Shown here piece by piece: positions 21,702 to 28,958 of a stretch of DNA of 64,000 nt. The notes beneath the pieces are model-generated. The model had not been told where the DNA came from. It saw only the letters and a list, made by a program, of their open reading frames with translations, and made no database searches. Position numbers and translations under genes: made by a program. Every line of letters starts with the position of its first letter. Positions within the stretch are counted from its first letter, which is position 1. The DNA is from Candidatus Didemnitutus sp. (lineage in GTDB: Bacteria; Verrucomicrobiota; Verrucomicrobiia; Opitutales; Opitutaceae): contig JAGOQJ010000004.1 in the NCBI GenBank assembly GCA_017991595.1, forward strand, positions 1 to 64,000. Reading direction: 5' to 3'.

Positions 21702-22451
21702 TCATACGTCCGCAAAACACCGCAGCGCGACGCCCGCCTGCTCGAATTCCCGACGAATGCGCCGGGCAAACTCGACCGCCTGCGCCCCGTCGCCGTGCAG
21801 GCATAGCGTGTCGGCGCGCACCACCACCTCCCGCCCATCGACCGCGCGCACGCGACCCTCGACGACCATCCGGCGCGCCTGCGCCGCCGCCACGGCGTCG
21901 TCCGCGATGAGGGCGTGCGGCTGGGTGCGCGGCGTGAGCGAGCCATCGGCCTGATACGTGCGATCGGCAAAAACCTCGTGTGCCACGCGCAGCCCGCACG
22001 CCTCGGCCACCTGCGCGCCCACGCTGCCGGCGAGCGCGAACAGCGCCAGCTCCTGACCGCAGGCGAGCACCGCCTCAGCCACCGCGCGCGCCACCACCGC
22101 ATCTCGCGCCGCCAGATTGTAGAGCGCGCCGTGCGGCTTCACATGCCCCACCCGCCCGCCGCAGCGAGCGGTGATTTCCTGCAACGCGCGCGTCTGCGCC
22201 TCCACCAGCTCGCGCACCGCCGCGGGTTCGACCGTGAGCTCGCGGCGACCGAAATGCGCGCGATCCGCGAAACCCGGATGCGCCCCGATGGCCACGCCGT
22301 GGCACAGGGCCAGCCGGACCGTCTCGCGCATCGTCTCCGCATCGCCCGCGTGCGCGCCGCAGGCGATGTTGGCCGACGTGATCAGCGGCATCAGCGCGGC
22401 GTCCTGCCCGGCGCCTTCGCCCAGATCGCAATTCAAGTCGACGCGCGGCAT
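21702..22451 (-). CDS. pxpA: 5-oxoprolinase subunit A (LamB/YcsF family)
   Basis: One of three subunits that together hydrolyse 5-oxo-L-proline to glutamate with ATP. The 249-residue protein begins VDLNCDLGEG, followed by ITSANIACGAHAGD, GAHPGFADR, and VGHVKPHGALYN, the metal-binding motifs of the YcsF fold. The ATG at 22451 is fixed by the family N-terminus. It lies eight bases after pxpC. Confidence 0.95.
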   Translation of the reverse strand: MPRVDLNCDLGEGAGQDAALMPLITSANIACGAHAGDAETMRETVRLALCHGVAIGAHPGFADRAHFGRRELTVEPAAVRELVEAQTRALQEITARCGGRVGHVKPHGALYNLAARDAVVARAVAEAVLACGQELALFALAGSVGAQVAEACGLRVAHEVFADRTYQADGSLTPRTQPHALIADDAVAAAQARRMVVEGRVRAVDGREVVVRADTLCLHGDGAQAVEFARRIRREFEQAGVALRCFADV

Positions 22452-22458
22452 GCGGACA

Positions 22459-23436
22459 TCAACCGCCCAACCGGGCCAGCCCGAGGTGCGCCCGCCGCAG
22501 GTTCCGCTCCCGCGCCAAGGTGAGCGCATGCGCCGTTTCCACGCTCACCCACTCGAATTGCACGGTGGCGCCCGGCGCGAGTTGCGCGAGGCGGCCGAAA
22601 TCGACCGTGGCGACGCACGCGATGCGCGGGTAACCACCGACGGTTTGCCGGCTCGCGAGCAACACGATGGGTTGTCCGCCCGCCGGGATTTGCACCGCGC
22701 CCTCGGGCACGGCCTCGGAAATCATCTCGCGCTTGTCGCTGCGGGCCAGCGTCGGTCCTTCGAGTCGGGCGCCCATGCGGTCCGCATCCTTCGACACGCG
22801 CCAGCCGGTGGCGGCGAACAACTCCTGTGCCTCGCCGGTGAACCAGTCCCACTCCGGGCCGCGCACCGCGCGCACCTTGCCGGGCGACGGCGCAGGCACG
22901 AATGTATCCGGCCGCAACGACCACGGCGACACGCGCGCGGGGGCCTGCATCCGGGCGACGGCCCAAGCCGAGGCGGTGCCCAGCGGAATCTGATCGCCTG
23001 CCTGCAGGCGGCGACCGTGGAATCCGCCGATGCCCGCACGCCGGTAAGTGCTGCGGCTGCCGAGAGCCAGTGGCACCTCGATGCCGCCGGCGACCGCCAG
23101 CCAACCGCGCAGGCCGGCGCGCACGGGACCGAACCAGAGCGTCTCACCCGCGCGGACCCGCACGGCCTTGTCGCGCGGCAACGGCTCGCCGCCCACGCGC
23201 GCATCGAAATCGCCGCCGCACCACGCCACGAGCGTGTCGTGCGCGAAAACGAGTTCGGGCCCGAGCTGCGCGAATTCGAGGACGGCGGCGCCTTCGTCGT
23301 TGCCGACGATCGTGTTGGCCACGCGCGCCGCGAAACGATCCGCGGCCCCGCCGCAGACGACGCCGTGCCGCTGCCAGCCGGGGCGACCGAGATCCATGAC
23401 GGAGGTGAGAAGACCGGGTTTGACGATGGTGATCAT
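22459..23436 (-). CDS. pxpC: 5-oxoprolinase subunit C (biotin-dependent carboxyltransferase-like, KipA type)
   Basis: The 325-residue protein carries the AHS2/KipA fold: IVKPGLLTSVMDLGRPGWQ at the N-terminus, VVCGGAADRFAARVANTIVGN, then GGYPRIACVATVDFGRLAQ near the end. It acts with pxpB and pxpA in ATP-dependent cleavage of 5-oxoproline. The start overlaps the pxpB stop codon by four bases. Confidence 0.95.
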   Translation of the reverse strand: MITIVKPGLLTSVMDLGRPGWQRHGVVCGGAADRFAARVANTIVGNDEGAAVLEFAQLGPELVFAHDTLVAWCGGDFDARVGGEPLPRDKAVRVRAGETLWFGPVRAGLRGWLAVAGGIEVPLALGSRSTYRRAGIGGFHGRRLQAGDQIPLGTASAWAVARMQAPARVSPWSLRPDTFVPAPSPGKVRAVRGPEWDWFTGEAQELFAATGWRVSKDADRMGARLEGPTLARSDKREMISEAVPEGAVQIPAGGQPIVLLASRQTVGGYPRIACVATVDFGRLAQLAPGATVQFEWVSVETAHALTLARERNLRRAHLGLARLGG

Positions 23437-24137
23437 GCGCCGGCCTCCAGTTGGCGGAATTGCTCCGCGGTGATCGGCCGGAATTTCACCCGGTCGCCCG
23501 CCTGCAGCAGCGTCGGTGGCGTGTTCTCCGGTCGGAAGAGCCGCAGCGGCGTGCGGCCGAGGAGGTTCCATCCGCCGGGCGTGGCAAGCGGGTAGATTCC
23601 CGTTTGCTCGCCCGCGATGCCGACCGTGCCGGCCGCGACTTGCATGCGCGGCCGGATGATGCGCGGCGTCGCCAATTCCTTCGGCAACCCGAGCAGATAG
23701 GGAAAGCCCGGGGCGAAGCCGATGAGAGCGACCAGATACTCGGGCTTGGCGTGGCGGCGCACGACCTCCTCGACGCTCAATTTGGCGACCCCGGCGATGC
23801 GCCCGAGATCGGGTCCGAATTCGCCGCCGTAGCAAACAGGAATCTCGACCACGCGCGCGCCGCGCACGCTGGATTTGCCGGCCTTCTTGAGCCGTTGCGC
23901 CAGCTGCCCTGTGAGCCAAACGACCGCGTCGTCTGCCGGTGCCCCGGCCGCAATAAGCGCGGGCAAATCATAGTAAACCGTCAGCGTGGTGTAGGCCGGG
24001 ACCACTTCGACGACGCCGGGCAACGGAGCCGAGGTGAGCGCCTCGTCGGCCGCACGCACGCGACCGAGCGTGCGCTCGTCGATCGTGTCCCCCAATTCGA
24101 TTCGCAGGGCGGAATCGCCCAACGGCATGATTCGCAT
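23433..24137 (-). CDS. pxpB: 5-oxoprolinase subunit B (KipI type)
   Basis: The 234-residue AHS1/KipI-fold protein opens PLGDSALRIELGD and contains LIGFAPGFPYLLGLP, TPRIIRPRMQVAAGTVGIAG and TGIYPLATPGGWNLLGRTP, all family hallmarks. It is the first gene of the operon pxpB-pxpC-pxpA-DUF969-DUF979-pcp. An alternative ATG three codons downstream (24128) is equally possible. The promoter should lie in the 139 bases shared with the divergent lipoprotein gene. Confidence 0.94.
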   Translation of the reverse strand: MRIMPLGDSALRIELGDTIDERTLGRVRAADEALTSAPLPGVVEVVPAYTTLTVYYDLPALIAAGAPADDAVVWLTGQLAQRLKKAGKSSVRGARVVEIPVCYGGEFGPDLGRIAGVAKLSVEEVVRRHAKPEYLVALIGFAPGFPYLLGLPKELATPRIIRPRMQVAAGTVGIAGEQTGIYPLATPGGWNLLGRTPLRLFRPENTPPTLLQAGDRVKFRPITAEQFRQLEAGA

Positions 24138-24276
24138 GCACGTAGCGGTAGTCCCCGCTGGACATTTCGCAGCAACAATCGGGCGCGTGTGCATTTTTTG
24201 CCAAAAGGTGGGCCGGCTCTGCGCGCGCGGCCGGTTCATGTTGCCCTTTGGGAGAGATGAGATTCAAAAAGCGCGC

Positions 24277-24957
24277 ATGTCCCTCCGTTTATCCACGCAA
24301 ACGCTGGTCGCATCCGCCCTCCTCTTCCTTGCCGCTGGGTGCAAAGATCGCGACGTCGTCGTCTATCGCACGGCCAAGGAAGGCCCCGCGCCCTCCGCCA
24401 CGGCCACGGCGCAAAAGATGCCGCCGCCCTCCACCGACAAGCTGCCCGACGGTCATCCGCCGATCGATGGCTCCGCCGCCCCCGTGGCGACCGCCCCGAA
24501 CGGCTCGGCCATGGGCGCCCTCCCGGGCAGCGCGGTCGCGCAGGGCAACGCCCTGAAGTGGACCGCCCCCGCCCATTGGCAGGCGAAAGCCGCCGGCTCC
24601 GTTCGCAAAGGCAGCTACGCCATCCCGGGCGAAAACGGCGCCGCCGGCGACCTGAGCATCACGGCCTTCCCCGGCGACACCGGCGGCCTCCACGCCAACA
24701 TCAACCGCTGGCGCGGCCAGGTCGGCCTCGCTCCGGCCAGCAACGCCGAGATCGACCAGTCCGTGGAGCATCTCGATGTAAACGGCCTGCACGTCGAGCT
24801 CGTCGAGATGGTCGGCCCGAGCGGCATCCGCCTCCTCGGCGCGATCGTGCCGCACCAGCAGGAGACTTGGTTCTTCAAGCTCACCGGACCGGACGCGCTC
24901 ATCGCCGGTGAAAAGGCGGCGTTCCGCGCCTTTGTCCAGACGGTGCAGGTCCGCTGA
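24277..24957 (+). CDS. Predicted lipoprotein of unknown function preceding resB
   Basis: The 226-residue product has a signal peptide ending in the lipobox LAAGC (Cys22). A Pro/Ala-rich linker follows (about 30-95), and then a globular domain (LKWTAPAHWQAKAAGSVRKG to FVQTVQVR). No named family is recognised. The C-terminal part, with a PSGIRLLGAIVP strand and WFFKLTGPDALI, recurs as a small domain beside cytochrome genes in related bacteria only as far as memory allows. It is 44 bases upstream of resB and probably co-transcribed, which suggests a role at the membrane in cytochrome maturation. Confidence 0.8.
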   Translation: MSLRLSTQTLVASALLFLAAGCKDRDVVVYRTAKEGPAPSATATAQKMPPPSTDKLPDGHPPIDGSAAPVATAPNGSAMGALPGSAVAQGNALKWTAPAHWQAKAAGSVRKGSYAIPGENGAAGDLSITAFPGDTGGLHANINRWRGQVGLAPASNAEIDQSVEHLDVNGLHVELVEMVGPSGIRLLGAIVPHQQETWFFKLTGPDALIAGEKAAFRAFVQTVQVR

Positions 24958-25001
24958 AACCGGGCCTTCCCGCCCGCCCCTTCTCCCCCACCCCTTCGTC
25001 C

Positions 25002-26183
25002 ATGAATCCCACGCTTCGCTCCTTCCGCGATTTCTTCGTCTCGCTGCAGCTCACGGTGGTGCTGTTGATCCTGTCGCTCGTGCTGGTGTTCGTCGCCACG
25101 CTCGACCAGGTGAACCTCGGCATCTGGGCCGTGCAGGAGAAATATTTCCGCAGCTTCGCCGTGCTCTGGCAGGTGCCAGGCTCGAACGTCGCGCTCCCGG
25201 TCTTCCCCGGCGGCTACTTCATCGGCGGCCTGCTGCTGATCAACCTGATCGCGGCGCACATCTACCGCTTCAAGTTCACCTGGAAGAAATCCGGCATCCA
25301 GCTCGCGCACGCGGGCATCATCATCCTGCTGCTCGGTGAGCTCTTCACCGGGCTCTGGCAGCAGGAGAGCTTCATGCGCATGGATGAGCGCGAGACGAAG
25401 CAATACTCGGAGAGCTTCCAAGACAACGAGCTGGTGTTCATCGACCACAGCAACCCCGACTACAACGAGGTCGTCTCGCTGCCCGAGGCGCTCGTCGCCG
25501 ACCAGAAGTCGATCCAGCACCCGCGCCTGCCTTTCCAGGTCAACGTCCGCGCCTACTTCCCCAACTCGAACCTCCAGATGCGCAACCAGGCGCCCGCCAT
25601 GGGCGGCGCGCAGGCCACCGCCGGCATCGGCGCCCAGATCGCCCTCCTGCCGCTCCCGATGACCTACAAGCAAAACGAGCGCAACATCCCCGGCGCGCTC
25701 GTCGAGATCGTCACCCCCGAGGGCAACCTCGGCGTCTGGCTCGCTTCGCAGATGCTCACCGCCCCGCAGACCTTCACCGCCGGCGGCAGGACTTGGGAAA
25801 TCGCGTTCCGCCAGAAGCGCTACTACAAGCCCTTCACCCTCACGCTCCTGAAGTTCAGCCACGACAAGTATCCCGGCACCGAGATCCCGAAGAACTTCTC
25901 CAGCCGCGTCCGCCTGCGCAGTGATGACGGCAACGAGGATCGCGAAGTCCTCATCTTCATGAACAACCCGCTGCGCCACGGCGGCTACACCTTCTATCAG
26001 GCGGGCTTCGACAACAACGACACCACCACGATCCTCCAGGTCGTGCGCAACCCCAGCTGGCTCCTGCCCTACATCTCCTGCGTCATGATGTTCGCCGGCC
26101 TCACGATCCAGTTCGGCATCTCCTTCGCCGGTTTCATCCGGAAGCGCAGCGCGCAACAAGCCGCAGCCGCCACCCAATCCTGA
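25002..26183 (+). CDS. resB: ResB-like cytochrome c biogenesis protein (system II)
   Basis: Works with CcsA to present heme and reduced apocytochrome outside the membrane. The 393-residue protein has helices at about 17-37, 65-85 and 99-120 (IQLAHAGIIILLLGELFTG), a large periplasmic domain with many aromatic residues, and a final membrane helix (LPYISCVMMFAGLTIQFGI). The HGGYTFYQAGFDN segment is typical of ResB. It is followed 19 bases later by ccsA. Confidence 0.9.
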   Translation: MNPTLRSFRDFFVSLQLTVVLLILSLVLVFVATLDQVNLGIWAVQEKYFRSFAVLWQVPGSNVALPVFPGGYFIGGLLLINLIAAHIYRFKFTWKKSGIQLAHAGIIILLLGELFTGLWQQESFMRMDERETKQYSESFQDNELVFIDHSNPDYNEVVSLPEALVADQKSIQHPRLPFQVNVRAYFPNSNLQMRNQAPAMGGAQATAGIGAQIALLPLPMTYKQNERNIPGALVEIVTPEGNLGVWLASQMLTAPQTFTAGGRTWEIAFRQKRYYKPFTLTLLKFSHDKYPGTEIPKNFSSRVRLRSDDGNEDREVLIFMNNPLRHGGYTFYQAGFDNNDTTTILQVVRNPSWLLPYISCVMMFAGLTIQFGISFAGFIRKRSAQQAAAATQS

Positions 26184-26202
26184 GCGCCCGATCCCCACGC
26201 CC

Positions 26203-28062
26203 ATGAAAAAATTCCTCCCGCTCATCGTCCTCGCCCTCGGCGCGATCTACCTCGCCTCCACGCTGCGCGAGCCGCGCCTCAAGACGGAGTTCAACCTGAA
26301 CGACTTCGGCCGCGTGCCCGTGCTCGTCAACGGCCGTATCAAGCCGCTCGACACCGTCGCCCGCACCTCGATCCTCGCCCTCCGCGGCAACCAGACGATC
26401 AAGACCCCCGCCGGCACCTACATCACGCCCATCGAGTGGCTCGGCGACGTGCTCTTCAACCCCGCCAAGGCCGACACCTACAAGGTGTTCCTGATCGAGA
26501 ACCACGAGGTGCTCGACCTCCTCAAGCTCACCACCGAGCAAGGCGACGGCGGCAAGCGCTTCTCCTACGAGCAGCTCCGCCCGCAGCTGCCCGAGCTCGA
26601 TCGCCAGGCCCGCCTCGTCGAAAACGTCGAGCACCAGCTCCGCACGCCCTTCCAGAAACAGGTCAGCACCGTGCGCGAACGCGTGATCCAGTATCTGATG
26701 CTCAAGACGAGCGCGCAGATGCCCGACGCCCCCAACTTCCTCGCCGAACTCATGCAGTTCGAAAAGGCCCTCCCCGCCGGCGCCGCCGCCATCCGCGCCA
26801 AGGGCAAGGGCGAGGAACACAGCGCCGAAGCCGCCCTCGCCATGCGCGAGATGGGCGACCGCTTCGCCTACATGGAACAGTTCGGCAACCTCCGCACCGT
26901 GCCGCCCGAGCCCGGCGACAACGACCCGACCCACTGGCGCACCACCGGCGGCGCGCTCATGGAGAGCTTCGCCACCGAACGCGTGAACCCCACCGCCATG
27001 GCCTACGCCGCGCTCGGTTACGCGTGGCGCCAGGGCGATGCCAAGCAGTTCAACCAGATCACGGAGCTCTTCCACGACCAACTCGAGAAGCGCTACCCCG
27101 AGGCCATGCGCAAGAGCGACGTCGAGTCGCGCTTCAACTCCGCCGCCCCGTTCTACAGCAGCATGAACCTCTACGTCCTCGCCTTCCTGCTCGGCGTGTT
27201 CTCCTGGCTCAAGTGGCCGGACATCCTGCAGAAGAGCGCGTTCTGGCTACTGGCCCTCGCCTTCGTCGCCACCACCGTCGGCATCGCCACACGCATGTGG
27301 CTCGAGGCCCGCCCGCCCGTGACGAACCTCTATTCGTCCGCCCTCGGCGTCGGCTGGGGCGCGGTGTTCCTCTGCCTCTTCCTCGAGCGTTTCTACAAGA
27401 ACGCCATCGGCGCCGTCACCGGCGGCATCATCGGCTTCGCCACGCTCGTCATCGCCCACCACCTCTCGATCGGCGGCGACACCATGGAGATGATGCGCGC
27501 CGTGCTCGACTCGAACTTCTGGTTGGCGACACACGTCGTCGTCATCACCATCGGCTACTCGGCGATGTTCCTCGCGGGTTTCCTCGCTCTCGTCCACATC
27601 GGCCGCGGCGTGCTGACCAAGTCGCTCGATCAAGGCACGGCCGACGCGCTCTACCGCATGGTTTACGGCATCATCTGCTTCGCCACGCTGTTCAGCCTCA
27701 CCGGCACCGTGCTCGGCGGCATCTGGGCCGACCAATCCTGGGGCCGCTTCTGGGGCTGGGACCCGAAGGAGAACGGCGCGCTGATGATCGTGCTTTGGTG
27801 CGGCGTCATGCTCCACGCCCGTTGGGGCGGCATGGTGAAGCAACGCGGCTTCATGAGCATGGCCGTCTTCGGCAACATCGTCACTGCCTGGAGCTGGTTC
27901 GGCACGAACATGCTCGGCGTCGGCCTCCACAGCTACGGCTTCATGGACGCCGCCTTCTACGCCTTGGTCGGCTTCGTCGCCACCCAGCTCGTTTTCATGG
28001 GCCTCGCCTGCATCCCGCTCGAAAAATGGCGCAGCTTCCGCGACGTGAAGCTCACGAACTGA
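26203..28062 (+). CDS. ccsA: CcsA cytochrome c synthetase, long form with N-terminal periplasmic domain
   Basis: Attaches heme to CxxCH motifs of exported apocytochromes together with ResB. The 619-residue protein has a signal-anchor helix, a roughly 300-residue soluble region (about 30-320), and then about eight helices. The heme-handling motif is WGRFWGWDPKENGALMIVLW near residue 515, and conserved histidines lie in VIAHHLSIGGD and WLATHVVVITIGYS. The window encodes at least 40 CxxCH sites, so this gene pair has obvious local clients. Confidence 0.93.
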   Translation: MKKFLPLIVLALGAIYLASTLREPRLKTEFNLNDFGRVPVLVNGRIKPLDTVARTSILALRGNQTIKTPAGTYITPIEWLGDVLFNPAKADTYKVFLIENHEVLDLLKLTTEQGDGGKRFSYEQLRPQLPELDRQARLVENVEHQLRTPFQKQVSTVRERVIQYLMLKTSAQMPDAPNFLAELMQFEKALPAGAAAIRAKGKGEEHSAEAALAMREMGDRFAYMEQFGNLRTVPPEPGDNDPTHWRTTGGALMESFATERVNPTAMAYAALGYAWRQGDAKQFNQITELFHDQLEKRYPEAMRKSDVESRFNSAAPFYSSMNLYVLAFLLGVFSWLKWPDILQKSAFWLLALAFVATTVGIATRMWLEARPPVTNLYSSALGVGWGAVFLCLFLERFYKNAIGAVTGGIIGFATLVIAHHLSIGGDTMEMMRAVLDSNFWLATHVVVITIGYSAMFLAGFLALVHIGRGVLTKSLDQGTADALYRMVYGIICFATLFSLTGTVLGGIWADQSWGRFWGWDPKENGALMIVLWCGVMLHARWGGMVKQRGFMSMAVFGNIVTAWSWFGTNMLGVGLHSYGFMDAAFYALVGFVATQLVFMGLACIPLEKWRSFRDVKLTN

Positions 28063-28078
28063 GCCCCATCCCTTGCTG

Positions 28079-28094
28079 CCAGCCGCAAGGCTGG
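28079..28094 (+). terminator. Short hairpin after ccsA
   Basis: A 6-bp stem (CCAGCC with GGCTGG) capped by GCAA, 17 bases after the ccsA stop and followed by an AT-rich stretch (TATTAGTTAAAA). It could be the first part of a termination region. Confidence 0.4.
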
Positions 28095-28115
28095 TATTAG
28101 TTAAAACCCCAATAA

Positions 28116-28144
28116 GAGGCCCGCGGGCATGTCCTGCGGGCCTC
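28116..28144 (+). terminator. Intrinsic terminator-like hairpin after ccsA
   Basis: A 9-bp GC-rich stem, GAGGCCCGC (28116-28124) with GCGGGCCTC (28136-28144), around an 11-base loop. It lies about 55 bases after ccsA. The T run is weak (ATCGTTT). Confidence 0.6.
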
Positions 28145-28389
28145 ATCGTTTGCGGGTGACGAGCTCCGCATATTCCGCCCACGCGACCGTCACGACACGA
28201 GCGGGCAAAAATAATTTCCGCCGCCTGCCAGCTTTCTTCTGCTTGGACACAAGGGATTTGTCCGCGCGTGCGCGCCATTATGACAATTCGGTCCGAAAAA
28301 AAGTCTGGTCTCGCCCCACTCGTTCCGCCTTACATGGCCCCGCATCAGGAAAGGATCGACAGAGCAATCTGAAGATTCTGCCAACCGGG

Positions 28390-28516
28390 TCTAGGAGTGA
28401 TCACGGTGGTTTCGAGTGACGCAAGTCACCCGGATGTGCGAGTCGCAAGGCTCGAACAAAAAACTCCTCCGACAAGCGAAAAGCCGCCTGATGCCCTCAG
28501 GCGGCTTTCGTTTTTT
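28390..28516 (+). ncRNA. Structured RNA segment with intrinsic terminator: sRNA or leader/attenuator of the small ORF
   Basis: Within a 508-base gene-free gap (28063-28570) this segment folds into three consecutive hairpins. GTGAC-GCAA-GTCAC lies near 28418, and CGAGTC-GCAA-GGCTCG near 28439. The third is a perfect 12-bp stem (28480-28491 with 28497-28508) followed by CG and six T's, a classical intrinsic terminator. The gap lacks a convincing open reading frame. The terminator ends 55 bases before the start codon of the small gene at 28571, so the segment is either an independent small RNA or an attenuating 5' leader. It does not match tRNA, SRP RNA or RNase P signatures. Confidence 0.4.
28480..28516 (+). 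terminator. Strong intrinsic terminator
   Basis: A perfect 12-bp stem (arms AAAGCCGCCTGA and TCAGGCGGCTTT), a 5-base loop, and a T6 run at 28511-28516. No protein gene ends just upstream, so it terminates a non-coding transcript or a leader. Confidence 0.85.
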
Positions 28517-28570
28517 GGAAAAACCCTGATGCGCGAACGATTAACCCAACCTGCTAACCGCTCACGCATC

Positions 28571-28819
28571 ATGTCCAACGTCATCAGCCTCCCCGCCCTC
28601 CGCCTCAACCCGGAGAATCCCAACCACCACTTGTGGAACAACAACGGCACGTGGTTCCTCCACTACACCGTGTATCCCACGCCGTTCACCAAGGAGCGCA
28701 TCCGCCGCTCCCTCGGCACCAAGGACGTCAACGTCGCCCGTCAGCGGCGTGACTCGTTCTTCCAGCATTTGCTCGGCCAGAGCGCCCAGACCCCGGCCCG
28801 ACAGACCGCCGTTGCTTAG
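28571..28819 (+). CDS. Small orphan protein resembling the arm/AP2-like DNA-binding part of phage integrases
   Basis: An 82-residue protein. After a short N-terminus, residues 23-70 read as the sandwich domain that precedes tyrosine recombinase catalytic domains (NGTWFLHYTVY, then RIRRSLGTKDVNVARQRRD and FFQHLL). The core-binding and catalytic domains are absent, and no remnant follows in any frame, so it is a stand-alone domain rather than a visible pseudogene. It might bind DNA or be a remnant co-opted by the host. It lies between two intrinsic terminators. Confidence 0.7.
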   Translation: MSNVISLPALRLNPENPNHHLWNNNGTWFLHYTVYPTPFTKERIRRSLGTKDVNVARQRRDSFFQHLLGQSAQTPARQTAVA

Positions 28820-28859
28820 TCTACCCCACCCCAGCGCGCTGCATACCCCGACAGACAAC

Positions 28860-28891
28860 AAACCCGCGCTCCACGGCGCGGGTTTTGTTTT
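28860..28891 (+). terminator. Intrinsic terminator after the small orphan gene
   Basis: A perfect 10-bp stem (AAACCCGCGC with GCGCGGGTTT) with a 6-base loop, followed by TGTTTT. It begins 41 bases after the stop codon at 28819. Confidence 0.8.
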
Positions 28892-28958
28892 GGACGGGAT
28901 TCCGGTGGCGGGCGCGAGGCCCGACACCGTCCCGGAGTGACGCCAGCCCGCCCGGGCC

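Noticed and set aside
28390-28460. Possible tRNA in the region after ccsA
   Set aside because: There is no GGTTCRA T-arm pattern, acceptor pairing or CCA end; hairpins with GCAA loops do not make a cloverleaf.
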